Shown: positions 19,018 through 28,504 of the stretch, piece by piece
How positions within the stretch are numbered: the stretch's first letter is position 1
How the letters are laid out: each line of letters begins with the position of its first letter
Source of the DNA: Planctomycetota bacterium
GTDB lineage: Bacteria > Planctomycetota > Planctomycetia > Pirellulales > Pirellulaceae
Direction of reading: 5' to 3'
Length of the DNA: 64,000 nucleotides
NCBI GenBank assembly: GCA_017303505.1
Contig: JAFLCP010000008.1
Coordinates: forward strand, 22,592 to 86,591
Notes under the pieces: generated by a model
Databases searched by the model: none
What the model was told of the DNA's origin: nothing
Seen by the model: only the letters and a program-made list of their open reading frames with translations
Program-made: the position numbers and the translations under genes

Positions 19018-20121
19018 GTGATAGCAACATCAAAAACCGAATGGCGTTGGATCGGTCCGCTCTGCGGATTGCTCGCTGCCGTCGGCTACACAGCCACTAA
19101 TATCTGTTTGCGCAGCGTTACGAATATCGACTCCGCCTATGTGGCATTTATTCGTAGTATCCCCACCTTGTTGCTCGTTTTGCCTTTGTTGATGGTGCGA
19201 ACTGCACAAGGACAGTCGTTGGTCGCGCCCAAGACGCATGTATTTTGGTTGGTGGTGACCGGTGTCTTCACTCAGATATTTGGCAATGTGCTATTTCAAT
19301 GGAGCTTAGGCATCATTGGACTGGCACTCTCGGTTCCCTTGGTGTTTGGATCGATGATTATTGGGAGTGCTGTTATTGGTGCAGTTGTTCTCAAGGAGCC
19401 CATTCGCAAATCAACATCAGGAGCGATCATTTTGTTATTGGCTGCTGTCACGATATTGACAATCGGCGCTCAAAATGGAATTGGCCCAACCAAGCTTAAT
19501 CCACAGCAAATGGGCTTAGTGACGTTGGCTGTTGTTGGCAACATGATTTCTGGGTTTGCCTACTCTGCTCTTGGAGCTGTGATGCGGCGGGGAATGAAAG
19601 CCGGAATGTCGACAGAAATGACCCTTTTGCTGCTGTCGCTTGTCGGCTTGATTTCGTTAGGAAGTTGGTCGCTGGTACGGGTTGGGCCTGACTATATGTT
19701 GCAGCTTTCAAGCGGCGATTATGGGAAGATGTTGGGGGCTGGAACCCTCAACGCCGTTTCCTTTTATTCTTTAGCGACTGCTTTGAAGCGGTTGAATGTA
19801 GTTTATGTGCACATCATCAACGCTTCACAAGCTGCGATGGCAGCATTGGCGGGTGTCTTGATATTCGCCGAGCCACTAACCGCGTATTTGGTCTTTGGTA
19901 TCAGTTTGACCGCAATCGGATTAACGTTGCCGGCTTACAGCTCACTGTTTAGTGCTGGCGCGAAGAAGCCGAGCGCGCAAAATGTTGACGCACAAAACGT
20001 TGGCACACGAAATGGCGGGGGCTTGGATTCGATAGCGAATGATCCCCCGCAATTTCCGAAGTCTCCGAAAGCACCAGTGGTCATTCCTCTGGGCGACGTT
20101 CTCGTCGAAGAGTCTTCTTGA
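19018..20121 (+). CDS. EamA/DMT family transporter
   Basis: The 367-residue product has about ten membrane segments in two halves, each beginning with the EamA pattern (GLLAAVGYTATNICLRSV and ALGAVMRRGM...). The second half ends with LAGVLIFAEPLTAYLVFGISLTAIGL, typical for the drug/metabolite transporter superfamily. Substrate is unknown. The GTG 19018 start lacks a clear ribosome site. The last 50 residues are hydrophilic with an imperfect repeat (SAQNVDAQNVGTRNGGG), which is unusual. The 3' end overlaps the convergent small gene at 20081-20314 by 41 bp. Confidence 0.85.
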   Translation: MIATSKTEWRWIGPLCGLLAAVGYTATNICLRSVTNIDSAYVAFIRSIPTLLLVLPLLMVRTAQGQSLVAPKTHVFWLVVTGVFTQIFGNVLFQWSLGIIGLALSVPLVFGSMIIGSAVIGAVVLKEPIRKSTSGAIILLLAAVTILTIGAQNGIGPTKLNPQQMGLVTLAVVGNMISGFAYSALGAVMRRGMKAGMSTEMTLLLLSLVGLISLGSWSLVRVGPDYMLQLSSGDYGKMLGAGTLNAVSFYSLATALKRLNVVYVHIINASQAAMAALAGVLIFAEPLTAYLVFGISLTAIGLTLPAYSSLFSAGAKKPSAQNVDAQNVGTRNGGGLDSIANDPPQFPKSPKAPVVIPLGDVLVEESS

Positions 20122-20314
20122 GCGAAGTGTTCGTCTGGAACTCATCCATCGAGTCTTCTAAAGCATCCAGCTTTTCATCGATCCATTGATCCAGACCGCT
20201 ATGATCGACTCGATCCAAGCGACATTGCAGAATGATCCAGCTACCGCGGTCCAAAACTGGAGCTGCGGCTGGCGTGGGAGACCCGGAACGACTTGATGAA
20301 TTTGTAGTATTCAT
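20081..20314 (-). CDS. Small protein of unknown function
   Basis: This 77-residue frame begins with ATG after a strong purine-rich site (GAGGGGGGTGAG). It has an Ser/Pro-rich start followed by a compact part (VLDRGSWIILQCRLDRVDHS, GLDQWIDEKLDALEDSMDEF) and a basic tail (LKKTLRRERRPEE). The good ribosome site and non-random composition support a real gene, although its end overlaps the convergent transporter gene by 41 bp. No family is recognised. Confidence 0.6.
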   Translation of the reverse strand: MNTTNSSSRSGSPTPAAAPVLDRGSWIILQCRLDRVDHSGLDQWIDEKLDALEDSMDEFQTNTSLKKTLRRERRPEE

Positions 20315-20999
20315 CGCTCACCCCCCTCTGCAAGACTAAAGATTTGTGACAAGAACCGTAAAAGATGCCGACATTCAACCGAGATCCAATCTCCGGCCAC
20401 TCTTTCTAGGTGTGCAAATGCTGTGCCTATATAGATTCAGACGCGCCGGAGATGCTATCAGTTCACTCTAATCGGGGGAAATCGTGCGGATTCGGGCCGA
20501 ATTCTTGCATTCCCCTTAGGGCAGAAATCCATCCCGTTTTTGCCCAAATTCGCAACTTTGGGGAATCCGATTCGCTAGACCCAGCAAATCTGCCAACATG
20601 ACAGGCAGAATCCGCGAGGGATCGCCTAAATTCCGAGCAAATTTGCCAGCAAATTTGGCACGCCATTTTGAGTGGTGGGGCCGAGTCATTGTGATGCCCA
20701 AGTTGTATTCAAATCGATGGCAAGATGCCTCAATTTGATTCCACCGCAAGCTGTGGAGGGTGAAAGTCGCCAAATATCGCCTGTTATCGATTGGTTTTGC
20801 TCAGCGGAGGCTGACAACTGCAATAAACGTTCCGCACTGCGAAATTGCGCATAATTTTCAGGTAACTAACTTGGAGGGCGGTTGACAGTATTGCTGTGGT
20901 TGGCGACTCTTTTAACTTACGACAAATGTGGGCCACGGCCCGCTCCCACCGTCTGGGTGTTGTCTTACGGTTAGCGTTTCAAAAAAGGAGAATCGGGGC
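20315..20999. other. Intergenic region upstream of the acidic-protein/ileS genes
   Basis: No convincing gene is seen in about 680 bp. It contains short inverted and direct words: TCTGCC and GGCAGA nine bases apart near 20590, AAATTTGCCAGCAAATTTGG near 20638, and GGGCAG/TTGCCC near 20519-20545. A TTGACA word at about 20883 could be the -35 box of the promoter for the downstream genes, but I see no convincing -10 box. No T-box leader features for ileS were identified by eye. Confidence 0.4.
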
Positions 21000-21413
21000 A
21001 TGCTCTGGAACTCAGAGGCCGACGAAGCTTGGTTCGAATTAATGCGAACGAATTCGCTAGCAGGGACAAACTCCGGCTCGATCGTATGTGGCAAAGCCCC
21101 GCGCCTCGCTATGGCGGGCCTTACGGGTCAGACCATTGTCGCCTCTTGGGGGGATGATGACGATCCTGAGGAAGAAGAGGGGGATGAACTGGACGGCAAC
21201 GAAGATGGTCTCGAACAAGACGATGATCCCTTCGACGATTTCGACGAAGATGATTTCGATGACGACTTCGATGATGACTTCGAAGAAGAACTCGAAGATG
21301 AATACGATATTGAGCCCGACGACGACGGCCTCTCGGAAGATGAGGACGACGACTTAGAAGAAGATATTGACGGTGAGGTCGTCCCTGGGGAAGAACCCGA
21401 TTTTGACGATTGA
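21000..21413 (+). CDS. Highly acidic Asp/Glu-rich protein
   Basis: ATG 21000 follows AAAAGGAG, giving 137 residues; the frame is open upstream to a GTG at 20928. The first 55 residues are ordinary ([20 protein letters not shown]). From about residue 55 nearly every residue is Asp or Glu, with imperfect repeats of [11 protein letters not shown] type and a few Phe, Tyr and Leu. It ends directly in front of ileS: the two start/stop signals are 14 bp apart, or overlap by 4 bp if the TTG start of ileS is used. Such polyacidic tails occur in charge-mimicking or chaperone-like proteins, but no function can be assigned. Repetitive GA-rich codons alone could also give long frames, yet the ribosome site and stop position support a gene. 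Confidence 0.7.
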   Translation: MLWNSEADEAWFELMRTNSLAGTNSGSIVCGKAPRLAMAGLTGQTIVASWGDDDDPEEEEGDELDGNEDGLEQDDDPFDDFDEDDFDDDFDDDFEEELEDEYDIEPDDDGLSEDEDDDLEEDIDGEVVPGEEPDFDD

Positions 21414-21427
21414 GGAAATTAGCATCC

Positions 21428-24400
21428 ATGTTTAAAGCGGTTAGCACAGAGGTCCGGTTTCCAGACCTTGAGCAACGTGTTCTGCAGTTTTGGAAAGCTA
21501 ACCGCGTTTATCAACGCACATTGGAACAGCGAAGTGGTGGACCTTCGTTTGTCTTTTACGAAGGCCCACCCACCGCCAACGGGATGCCCCACCCCGGTCA
21601 TTGCTTGACTCGCGCAATCAAGGACCTCTTCCCACGCTACCGCACCATGCGCGGATACCACTGCCTTCGCAAAGCAGGTTGGGATACGCATGGACTTCCT
21701 GTTGAAGTGGAAGTTTGTAAAGAGCTTGGCATCCATGGCAAAGATGAAATCGAATCCTATGGCGTCGAGCCGTTTATCCAGCGTTGCCAACAAAGCGTAT
21801 GGCGCTACATGCAACAATGGGAGCAACTTACGGAACGTCTTGGCTTCTGGATTGATCTCAATGAAGCATACGTTACCTATCACCAAAGCTATGTGGAAAG
21901 CGTTTGGTGGTCGCTAAAGAACTTATTTGATCGCGGTCTACTCTATCGCGGTTACAAGATTGTGTGGTGGTGGGCGCAAGGTGGGACTGCCCTCAGCAGC
22001 GGTGAAGTTGGTCAAGGCTATCGGCAAGTTGCTGATCCAAGCGTATATGTTCGATTCAATTTAGTGGATCAACCCAACACGAGCTTAATCGTGTGGACCA
22101 CAACTCCTTGGACATTGCCGAGCAATCAATTTGCTGCGGTTCATCCCGATCTTACGTATGCGGTTTGCGATGACGGTAGCGGCAAGAAGTTGATCGTTGC
22201 TGAAGCATTGGTCGCGACCTTGGCTGAGAAAGCAAAACTAACTCTCCAGGTTGAAAAGACTATCCAAGGTATCGAGATGATCGGTTGGCGCTATCAGCCA
22301 CCTTTTGATTATTATTCGAGCAAGCTCGGCTCGGCCCAAGGGACGTTGAAGTCCGGTGGAAAAGAGCATCTTTACTGGCGCGTGGTCGCTGCTGATTTTG
22401 TCACAACCGATAGCGGTACTGGCCTCGTGCATCTGGCGCCCGCGTTTGGTGAAGTCGACTTCGATGTGTTGATCAAACAGCAAGAACGTTTTGTCAGCGG
22501 CGAAGAGCCAAAATTGATTTGCGCTGTTGGCCCTGATGGTAAGTTCACAGCCGATGTGCCATCGCTCCAAGGCGTGTGGGTTAAGGACGCGGATAAAACG
22601 GTCACTCGCTCGCTCCGCGAAGCAGAACTGCTCTATCATCAAGAGCAATATTTGCATGACTATCCTTTCTGTTGGCGTGCCGATCAGGATCCACTGATTC
22701 AATATCCGCGCGAAAGTTGGTTCATCAAAACGACTGCGTTCCGCGACGCTATGTTGGCCAACAACAAACAAATCGGTTGGTTGCCAGATCATATTCGCGA
22801 TGGTCGCTTCGGTAACTTCCTCGAAAGCAATGTCGACTGGGCATTGTCACGCGAGCGCTATTGGGGAACGCCGCTTCCAATCTGGGTTTGCGAAAAGACG
22901 GGCCAAATGGAAGCGCTGGGTAGTTACGAAGAATTGCTCAAGAAACCTGGTGTCGAGGGAACGGACGTTTGGCTCAAAGCCAAAGCCGCCAATCCCGAAC
23001 TTGTCGACGACCTCAAGGTTCACAAACCCTATATCGACGCCATCACTTACTCATCGCCTTATGCTGCCGGCAGTCGAATGCGGCGCGTCAGCGAAGTAAT
23101 CGACTGCTGGTACGACAGCGGTGCGATGCCGTTTGCCCAATGGGGTTATCCTCATCAAGGGAAAGAGCAATTTGCGAAACAATTCCCTGCCGATTTTATT
23201 TCGGAAGCCATCGACCAAACACGCGGTTGGTTCTATAGCCAATTGGCCATCAGCACGATGCTCTTCGGTGAGCAGGACACATCCGCTAATGCCCAGGCGA
23301 AGAGCGATGTGCCAGCACAAGCTTACCCGCATCCGTTTAGAAACTGCATCGTTCTCGGCTTGATGCTGGCCGAATGGTACGAAAGCAAAGATGGTAAACG
23401 CCGTTTCCTCACCGAAGATGAAGCCCGCAAAGAATGCGGTACGCAGTACGTCAGCAAGACAGGCAAGATGTCCAAGCAGCTGCGAAATTATCGCAGCCCG
23501 CAAGAGATTTTTGATAATCATGGTGCGGATGCTTTGCGTTGGTACTTCTTTGCAAATCAAGCACCTTGGAATTCGATCATCTATTCCGAGCGTGCAATTC
23601 GTGACAGCATCCCCGAATTCTTGTTGCGTCTCTGGAATGTGTTAAGCTTTTTCACCATTTACGGTGAGATCGACGGTTTCCGCGGACCTGGCGACATTGA
23701 GGGTAAGCTGGATCAGCTCAATGCCGATGAGTTGCAGCGTTCACCGCGCTATCGTCCAGTAGCCGAACGCGATGAACTCGACCGCTGGGTATTGTCAGAG
23801 CTGTCTTTGGCCAGTGAAGAAGTTGTACGCTGCATGGATGCGTACGATAACTATGGAGCATGCCAGCGTCTCATCGCCTTGGTGGACGGCTTAAGCAATT
23901 GGTATATTCGTCGTAGCCGCGAACGATTCTGGGCTGAAGATGTCAACGGCGTTGATAAGGTAGATGCGTACTGGACCGCTTATGAATGTTTGGTCACGAT
24001 CACGAAATTGATCGCTCCGTTTGTTCCATTTACCGCCGAAGCCATTTGGCAAGAATTGATCCGTCCCGCTGCGGGCCGCGTTCGTGAAAGTGTTCATCTT
24101 TGCGATTATCCAACAGCGATCGCCGAATACCAAGATCGAGATTTGGCAGTTCAAATGGCGACCTTGCGTGAAATCGCATCGCTTGGCCGTTCCGCTCGTA
24201 TGGATTCAAAGCTTAAGGTTCGCCAGCCGCTGTCGCGGGTCGAAGTTGTTTTGGCGGAGCATACGCATTTGGCGTGGCTGCAAAACCACGCCGCCATGTT
24301 GCGCGAAGAACTGAACGTTAAGTCGATCGAATATCCTGAACGCGCGGACGACTATGTGCAGTACACCGTTGTGCCAAACTTCCGACGATTGGGGCCACGC

Positions 24401-24895
24401 GTTGGACCACTGCTGCCGAAGGTAAAGGCAGCTTTAGGGGCCGCCAGTGGTGCTGCACTCTTGACTCAATTGCAGGAGACAGGCCAGGTTCGCTTACAAT
24501 TAGACGCAACCGAAGTTGTCTTGGACCGCGAAGATATCGAAGTTCGTTTGCAAGCCAAACCAGGCTGGGCTGCCGCACAGGGTAAACAATGTGTGGTTGT
24601 GCTTAACACAGAGCTAACGCCAGAATTGATTCGCGAAGGTCTCGCCAAGGACCTGAACCGAGTGATCGGTGATATGCGCAAGAAGCAACAATGCAAATTC
24701 ACCGATCGTATCCGTCTGGTGATGGTCGGTGACTTCGCTGAATTGGAGCAAATGCTGGCTGAACAGCAAGCATCGATCATGCAGGCCGCCTTGATCACGG
24801 AAATTGTCCGCACGGCCCCTGCTTCGGTAGCGTTAGAAAAAGTTGAGCTGGGCAACTACGAAGTCGAGATCGGAATCCAAGTCGTCAGCGACTAA
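21428..24895 (+). CDS. ileS: Isoleucine-tRNA ligase
   Basis: The 1155-residue class I synthetase has HPGH at 55-58 in the HIGH position ([11 protein letters not shown]), the DTHGLPVE element, a large editing insertion (CP1) with [12 protein letters not shown], and KMSK at 680-683. It attaches isoleucine to tRNA-Ile in the cytoplasm. The length and the absence of a C-terminal cysteine cluster (zinc site of E. coli-like IleRS) place it with the type 2, eukaryote-like IleRS, a group often less sensitive to mupirocin; the resistance is an inference. ATG 21428 lies behind GAGGA; a TTG at 21410 overlapping the upstream stop is the alternative. purN follows after 27 bp on the same strand. Confidence 0.96.
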   Translation: MFKAVSTEVRFPDLEQRVLQFWKANRVYQRTLEQRSGGPSFVFYEGPPTANGMPHPGHCLTRAIKDLFPRYRTMRGYHCLRKAGWDTHGLPVEVEVCKELGIHGKDEIESYGVEPFIQRCQQSVWRYMQQWEQLTERLGFWIDLNEAYVTYHQSYVESVWWSLKNLFDRGLLYRGYKIVWWWAQGGTALSSGEVGQGYRQVADPSVYVRFNLVDQPNTSLIVWTTTPWTLPSNQFAAVHPDLTYAVCDDGSGKKLIVAEALVATLAEKAKLTLQVEKTIQGIEMIGWRYQPPFDYYSSKLGSAQGTLKSGGKEHLYWRVVAADFVTTDSGTGLVHLAPAFGEVDFDVLIKQQERFVSGEEPKLICAVGPDGKFTADVPSLQGVWVKDADKTVTRSLREAELLYHQEQYLHDYPFCWRADQDPLIQYPRESWFIKTTAFRDAMLANNKQIGWLPDHIRDGRFGNFLESNVDWALSRERYWGTPLPIWVCEKTGQMEALGSYEELLKKPGVEGTDVWLKAKAANPELVDDLKVHKPYIDAITYSSPYAAGSRMRRVSEVIDCWYDSGAMPFAQWGYPHQGKEQFAKQFPADFISEAIDQTRGWFYSQLAISTMLFGEQDTSANAQAKSDVPAQAYPHPFRNCIVLGLMLAEWYESKDGKRRFLTEDEARKECGTQYVSKTGKMSKQLRNYRSPQEIFDNHGADALRWYFFANQAPWNSIIYSERAIRDSIPEFLLRLWNVLSFFTIYGEIDGFRGPGDIEGKLDQLNADELQRSPRYRPVAERDELDRWVLSELSLASEEVVRCMDAYDNYGACQRLIALVDGLSNWYIRRSRERFWAEDVNGVDKVDAYWTAYECLVTITKLIAPFVPFTAEAIWQELIRPAAGRVRESVHLCDYPTAIAEYQDRDLAVQMATLREIASLGRSARMDSKLKVRQPLSRVEVVLAEHTHLAWLQNHAAMLREELNVKSIEYPERADDYVQYTVVPNFRRLGPRVGPLLPKVKAALGAASGAALLTQLQETGQVRLQLDATEVVLDREDIEVRLQAKPGWAAAQGKQCVVVLNTELTPELIREGLAKDLNRVIGDMRKKQQCKFTDRIRLVMVGDFAELEQMLAEQQASIMQAALITEIVRTAPASVALEKVELGNYEVEIGIQVVSD

Positions 24896-24922
24896 ACGCG
24901 AGCCTCTAAGAAAGTTCAACCG

Positions 24923-25543
24923 ATGAGTAAGTTGCCGATCGTCGTCATGATTTCGGGCGGTGGTACAACGCTCCGCAATTTGCTGGAGTATCAACGGCGG
25001 GGTGAACTCGACGTTGAGTTTGTGGGTGTCATCAGTAATCGGAGTCAAGTTGCGGGCGTCGAGATCGCTCGCAACGCGAACATTCCACTCGGCATTTTTC
25101 CTCGCAAGAAATATGAATCGGACGAGGTCTATTCCCAAGTTGTCTTTGATCAAGTGCGGCAATGGGGCGCTGATTTGGTGGTCATGGGTGGATTCTTACA
25201 GCATATCCTTATCCCCGATGACTTTGCCCTGCGAACGATCAATATTCATCCCTCGTTGATTCCTGCCTTCAGTGGACATGGTTTCTACGGACAGCATGTG
25301 CATCAAGCGGCGATCGAATATGGAGTGAAACTATCTGGCTGCACGGTTCATTTTGTCGACAATCAATTTGATCATGGTGCGGTCATTGCACAGCGCAGTT
25401 GTCCGGTCGCCGCAGACGATACGTGGCAAACGCTGCAACAACGCGTCTTTCAGTTGGAATGCGAACTGTTGCCCGAAGTCGTCCAGCATTTTGCCAAGAA
25501 TCGCGTGCGTGTCGATGGACGACGCGTTTGGATCGAAAAGTAG
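24923..25543 (+). CDS. purN: Phosphoribosylglycinamide formyltransferase
   Basis: The 206-residue product is of normal length. It has the glycine-rich start VVMISGGGTTLRNLL, the catalytic Asn107 and His109 in INIHPSLIPAF, and Asp150 in VDNQFDHGAVIAQ, matching the N-H-D triad of E. coli PurN. It transfers a formyl group from 10-formyltetrahydrofolate to GAR in purine synthesis. The loop between the triad members is five residues longer than in E. coli. It follows ileS by 27 bp. Its TAG stop codon is formed by the second to fourth bases of the 108-bp repeat that begins at 25540. Confidence 0.95.
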   Translation: MSKLPIVVMISGGGTTLRNLLEYQRRGELDVEFVGVISNRSQVAGVEIARNANIPLGIFPRKKYESDEVYSQVVFDQVRQWGADLVVMGGFLQHILIPDDFALRTINIHPSLIPAFSGHGFYGQHVHQAAIEYGVKLSGCTVHFVDNQFDHGAVIAQRSCPVAADDTWQTLQQRVFQLECELLPEVVQHFAKNRVRVDGRRVWIEK

Positions 25544-25647
25544 GGTGTGTTGCGCAAGTCGGTCTTCTCCGGCGCAAAACGTGTCTATAATGGAGAAGTA
25601 AACGCGATGTGGAAACGAACAAGAGAGACTTGCTGCAGACACCGTAC
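25540..25647 (+). repeat. 108-bp dispersed repeat, copy 1 (imperfect terminal inverted repeats)
   Basis: First of three 108-bp copies in the window, all in the same orientation (others at 26928 and 30917). The ends form an imperfect inverted repeat of about 21 bases (starting GTAGGGTGTGTTGCGCAAG; the other end is complementary to GTACGGTGTCTGCAGCAAG). A second, inner pairing is possible between CGTGT and ACGCG around ATAATGGAGAAG. It holds no gene. It begins at the purN stop codon and ends 9 bp before the stop of the minus-strand gene at 25657. It may be a MITE-like element or a structured RNA/terminator. Confidence 0.85.
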
Positions 25648-25656
25648 AACTACGAC

Positions 25657-26850
25657 CTACCTGGGAGGTACTTGAAATACGGCTACGCCATAGGTGTTGA
25701 GATCTACGGTAAGTTTTGTTCCGTTGAGTTGGCTCGATTTTTCTTCGAGTCGTTCTGTGACTTTCGCATCGCGGCAAGTTTCTTCGAACTCGATATCGAC
25801 GGAAGTCGGATTGGCCGTTTGGTTCGCGATGAATAGATAAAGTTCACCCTGGAATTCCTTGCACATCCAGAGGACTTTTTTCGAGTCAGCGTCGAGCTTT
25901 ACTTTTTCTTTGGATGATGGCGAATTGAGTACGGGCGCGAGTTGGCGAATTTGCTGGTTAACCTTCGTAATACCGTTTCGCAGTTCCTCATCTTCCAGTA
26001 GAGATGCTTCGCTGAAACGTGGTTCAAATTGGTGGACAAAGTATATGATGCCCCGCGATCCGGCGATGAGGGACATCCAGACTTCACTACGAATTTGATC
26101 TATCGTTGGCTTTACTTTGGTGTTGCTGATGCGACTCGCTTCAATGCAATTCCATACGATTTTCTTATCTCCCGACCACTCACGCAGTCGCAGAACTCCC
26201 TTAGGAACAAACTCTAATTTGCCTTTTACTTCAGGTTTGTCATGTACGGCAGGGTAGATGTCAAACGAAACTATATCGCTACCTAGAATGTATTCGCGGT
26301 AATCTTCGGGGTGGTTCGTGCGGACGCCGCGACCAATGTATTGATCATACGCAACACCTTGGCCTAGGTTCAAAAAAACGGGGCGAGTCGTATCTGATTT
26401 TTTTAACCCTTCATAATCCGCTTTGATCTTTTCAGGTGAAATAGGTGGTCCATACCCTCCTCCCGCTTTCGGTTGAGCATTGTCCGGTTCATCGCCATGC
26501 ATCCAAGCGATAATAATGTCGGAGTTTGGTGAGTTTAATCCCACTTCGTTTTGGTGGCATATTACCTTCATTCCAGCTTTCTTAAGTTCCAAGAGTTGAG
26601 CCTCGGTCGGGCCCTTCCATAAGCCGACATAGGTGTTGATACCGATGTCTTTGTATTTCGCCGAATTGCGAGGACTTTGTAACCACACGGCAATTGGAAA
26701 GAAGTTCGGATCCGTTGGAGGACCTTGCTTCCACTGCGAATAGGGACTCGTTGTTCCCAGAAAAGTTTGGGCAATGAGTGGTTTATGTTGGCAACAGACG
26801 ATCGTAAGCCACAAAGCAAAATGCGCCACAGGAATCAGGATAGACTTCAT
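25657..26850 (-). CDS. Secreted TIM-barrel-like, glycoside hydrolase-like protein
   Basis: From ATG 26850 the protein has 397 residues and starts with a signal peptide (MKSILIPVAHFALWLTIVCC...). The body reads like a beta/alpha barrel of the glycosidase type: FPIAVWLQSPRNSAKYKDIG, INTYVGLWKGPTEAQLLELK, IIAWMHGDEPDNAQP with a conserved Asp-Glu pair, DIVSFDIYPAV, KIVWNCIEASRI, EVWMSLIAGSRGIIYFVHQF. A C-terminal beta-sandwich-like part (ELYLFIANQTANPTSVDIEF) closes it. Catalytic residues and substrate cannot be fixed by eye; DEP near residue 128 is a candidate acid. It is bracketed by copies 1 and 2 of the 108-bp repeat. The frame upstream of this ATG runs back into copy 2 and is not counted as coding. 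Confidence 0.72.
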   Translation of the reverse strand: MKSILIPVAHFALWLTIVCCQHKPLIAQTFLGTTSPYSQWKQGPPTDPNFFPIAVWLQSPRNSAKYKDIGINTYVGLWKGPTEAQLLELKKAGMKVICHQNEVGLNSPNSDIIIAWMHGDEPDNAQPKAGGGYGPPISPEKIKADYEGLKKSDTTRPVFLNLGQGVAYDQYIGRGVRTNHPEDYREYILGSDIVSFDIYPAVHDKPEVKGKLEFVPKGVLRLREWSGDKKIVWNCIEASRISNTKVKPTIDQIRSEVWMSLIAGSRGIIYFVHQFEPRFSEASLLEDEELRNGITKVNQQIRQLAPVLNSPSSKEKVKLDADSKKVLWMCKEFQGELYLFIANQTANPTSVDIEFEETCRDAKVTERLEEKSSQLNGTKLTVDLNTYGVAVFQVPPR

Positions 26851-26927
26851 CGGTAATCGCGCTATAAAAAATTTTGTTGAGGCGGTGCAAGTAATTGCCG
26901 CGTGGGATGGGGCACGGTAAGTCAACT

Positions 26928-27035
26928 CCACGGTGCGTTGCGCAAGTCGGTTTTCTCTGGCGCAAAACGTTTCTATGGTGGTGAAATAGACACGATTTGG
27001 AAACGAACAAGAGAGACTTGCTGCACACACTCTAC
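26928..27035 (+). repeat. 108-bp dispersed repeat, copy 2
   Basis: Second copy, with the same internal words as the others (TTGCGCAAGTCGG, GGCGCAAAACG, GGAAACGAACAAGAGAGACT, TTGCTGCA). Its first seven bases differ most from the other two copies. It lies between the start of the glycosidase-like gene (26850) and the end of the DUF1501 gene (27050), about 15 bp from the latter. Confidence 0.85.
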
Positions 27036-27049
27036 AACTACATCAACAC

Positions 27050-28495
27050 CTAAGTGGTTAGCACGTTGTGCAAAACACGCGCTGGCTCAACACCGGTCAA
27101 TCGTAGATCGAGACCTTGATACGGCACGGTGAAACGTTCATGATCGATTCCCAATAGATGCAAGATGGTTGCATGTAAATCGCGGACGTGGACAGGATCT
27201 TTAACAGCGTTGTAACCGAGTTCATCGGTTTCGCCGTACGACATTCCACCTCGTATTGGGCCTCCGGCGAGCCACATGGAAAAGCCTTTGATATGGTGAT
27301 CACGCCCCGCGGTCTTCCCTTTTCCTTGGAACATCGGCGTTCTCCCAAACTCTCCGCCCCAAATGATTAAGGTGTCTTCCAGCAATCCACGCTGACGAAG
27401 GTCGTCGATCAAAAATGCCGATGGACGATCGCATAATCCACAGCAAATGTTCATGTAATGAACTAAGTCGCCGTGATGATCCCAATCGCGATGGTACAGT
27501 TGAATAAAACGAACGCCCCGCTCTGCAAGCCGACGAGCGAGCAGGCAATTGTAACCAAACGAACCATCGGCTCCCTGACACCCATAGCCTGCCAGGGTCT
27601 CTGGAGTTTCATCGCTGATATCCATCAGTTCGGGTACACTCGATTGCATCTTGAACGCCATTTCTAATTGGGCGATTCGCGCTGATGTTTGCGGATCATC
27701 CGCAGCCAGTGGACTCAACCGATTGAGGTGGTTGACAGACTCGATCAAAGAAAGCTGTTGATCGCGATTGGTACCAGCTGGATTCTGGATGTAATGAACG
27801 GCATCCCCTTTGGAATAAAATTCAACGCCTTGGTATTCGCCAGGCAAAAATCCACTTCCCCATTGGCGTTGGGAAATGGGTTGTGGATTTCGTCCCCCCA
27901 AGCTTGTGAGTACAATAAAACCCGGAAGATTCTCGCACTCGCTCCCCAGGCCATAGTTAATCCACGATCCCATACTTGGCCGTCCGCTGATTGATGTCCC
28001 CGTATTCATCAAAGTATGGGCCGGATCGTGATTGATTTGGTCGGTTTGCATCGAACGAATGATGCAAATGTCATCCGCAACTTTTTGAGTGTAAGGGAGG
28101 ATGTCTGCAATTTCTTGGCCGCTTTTTCCACATCGCGAAAACTTGAACTGAGGACCTAAACACTTCAGTTTTTGGCCCTGCAACTGCGCGATCGGTTGCC
28201 CCGCTGTAAACGATTCAGGCATCGGTTGATCATTCAGCCGAGCGAGTTCCGGTTTGTAGTCAAAGGTTTCTAAATGGCTGGGACCCCCAGACATGTAAAG
28301 AAAGATGACTCGTTTTACACGCGGAGGATGATGCGGCAATTTGTTTCTAGAATCATCGTTCGCAGTCCATCCCAATGCATTTTGAGACAGCAGCGTTCCT
28401 AACGCACTCGCACCAAAGCCAAGAGCACTGTGGCCTAAAAAGGCACGCCGCCTCAGCAACTCGGCATACCGTAGATTTTCGACTAGTGGTTGCAT
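27050..28495 (-). CDS. DUF1501 domain secreted protein
   Basis: The 481-residue product carries a Tat-like start (LLRRRAFLGHSALGFGASAL). The DUF1501 landmarks are VIFLYMSGGPSHLETFDYKP, INHDPAHTLMNTG, GSWINYGLGS, WGGEFGRTP, GRDHHIKGF, GGMSYGETDELGY and DLHATILHLLGID. It follows the PSCyt gene at 28505 by 9 bp and forms one operon with it. Compared with the DUF1501 gene at 13301 it keeps the same motifs but is otherwise clearly diverged. The family is related to the alkaline phosphatase fold; no reaction is proven. Confidence 0.93.
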   Translation of the reverse strand: MQPLVENLRYAELLRRRAFLGHSALGFGASALGTLLSQNALGWTANDDSRNKLPHHPPRVKRVIFLYMSGGPSHLETFDYKPELARLNDQPMPESFTAGQPIAQLQGQKLKCLGPQFKFSRCGKSGQEIADILPYTQKVADDICIIRSMQTDQINHDPAHTLMNTGTSISGRPSMGSWINYGLGSECENLPGFIVLTSLGGRNPQPISQRQWGSGFLPGEYQGVEFYSKGDAVHYIQNPAGTNRDQQLSLIESVNHLNRLSPLAADDPQTSARIAQLEMAFKMQSSVPELMDISDETPETLAGYGCQGADGSFGYNCLLARRLAERGVRFIQLYHRDWDHHGDLVHYMNICCGLCDRPSAFLIDDLRQRGLLEDTLIIWGGEFGRTPMFQGKGKTAGRDHHIKGFSMWLAGGPIRGGMSYGETDELGYNAVKDPVHVRDLHATILHLLGIDHERFTVPYQGLDLRLTGVEPARVLHNVLTT

Positions 28496-28504
28496 CGATA
28501 AGCT

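Noticed and set aside
21121..21447. 108-codon Arg/His-rich minus-strand frame opposite the acidic protein
   Set aside because: It is the complement of GA-rich Asp/Glu codons and has no ribosome site.
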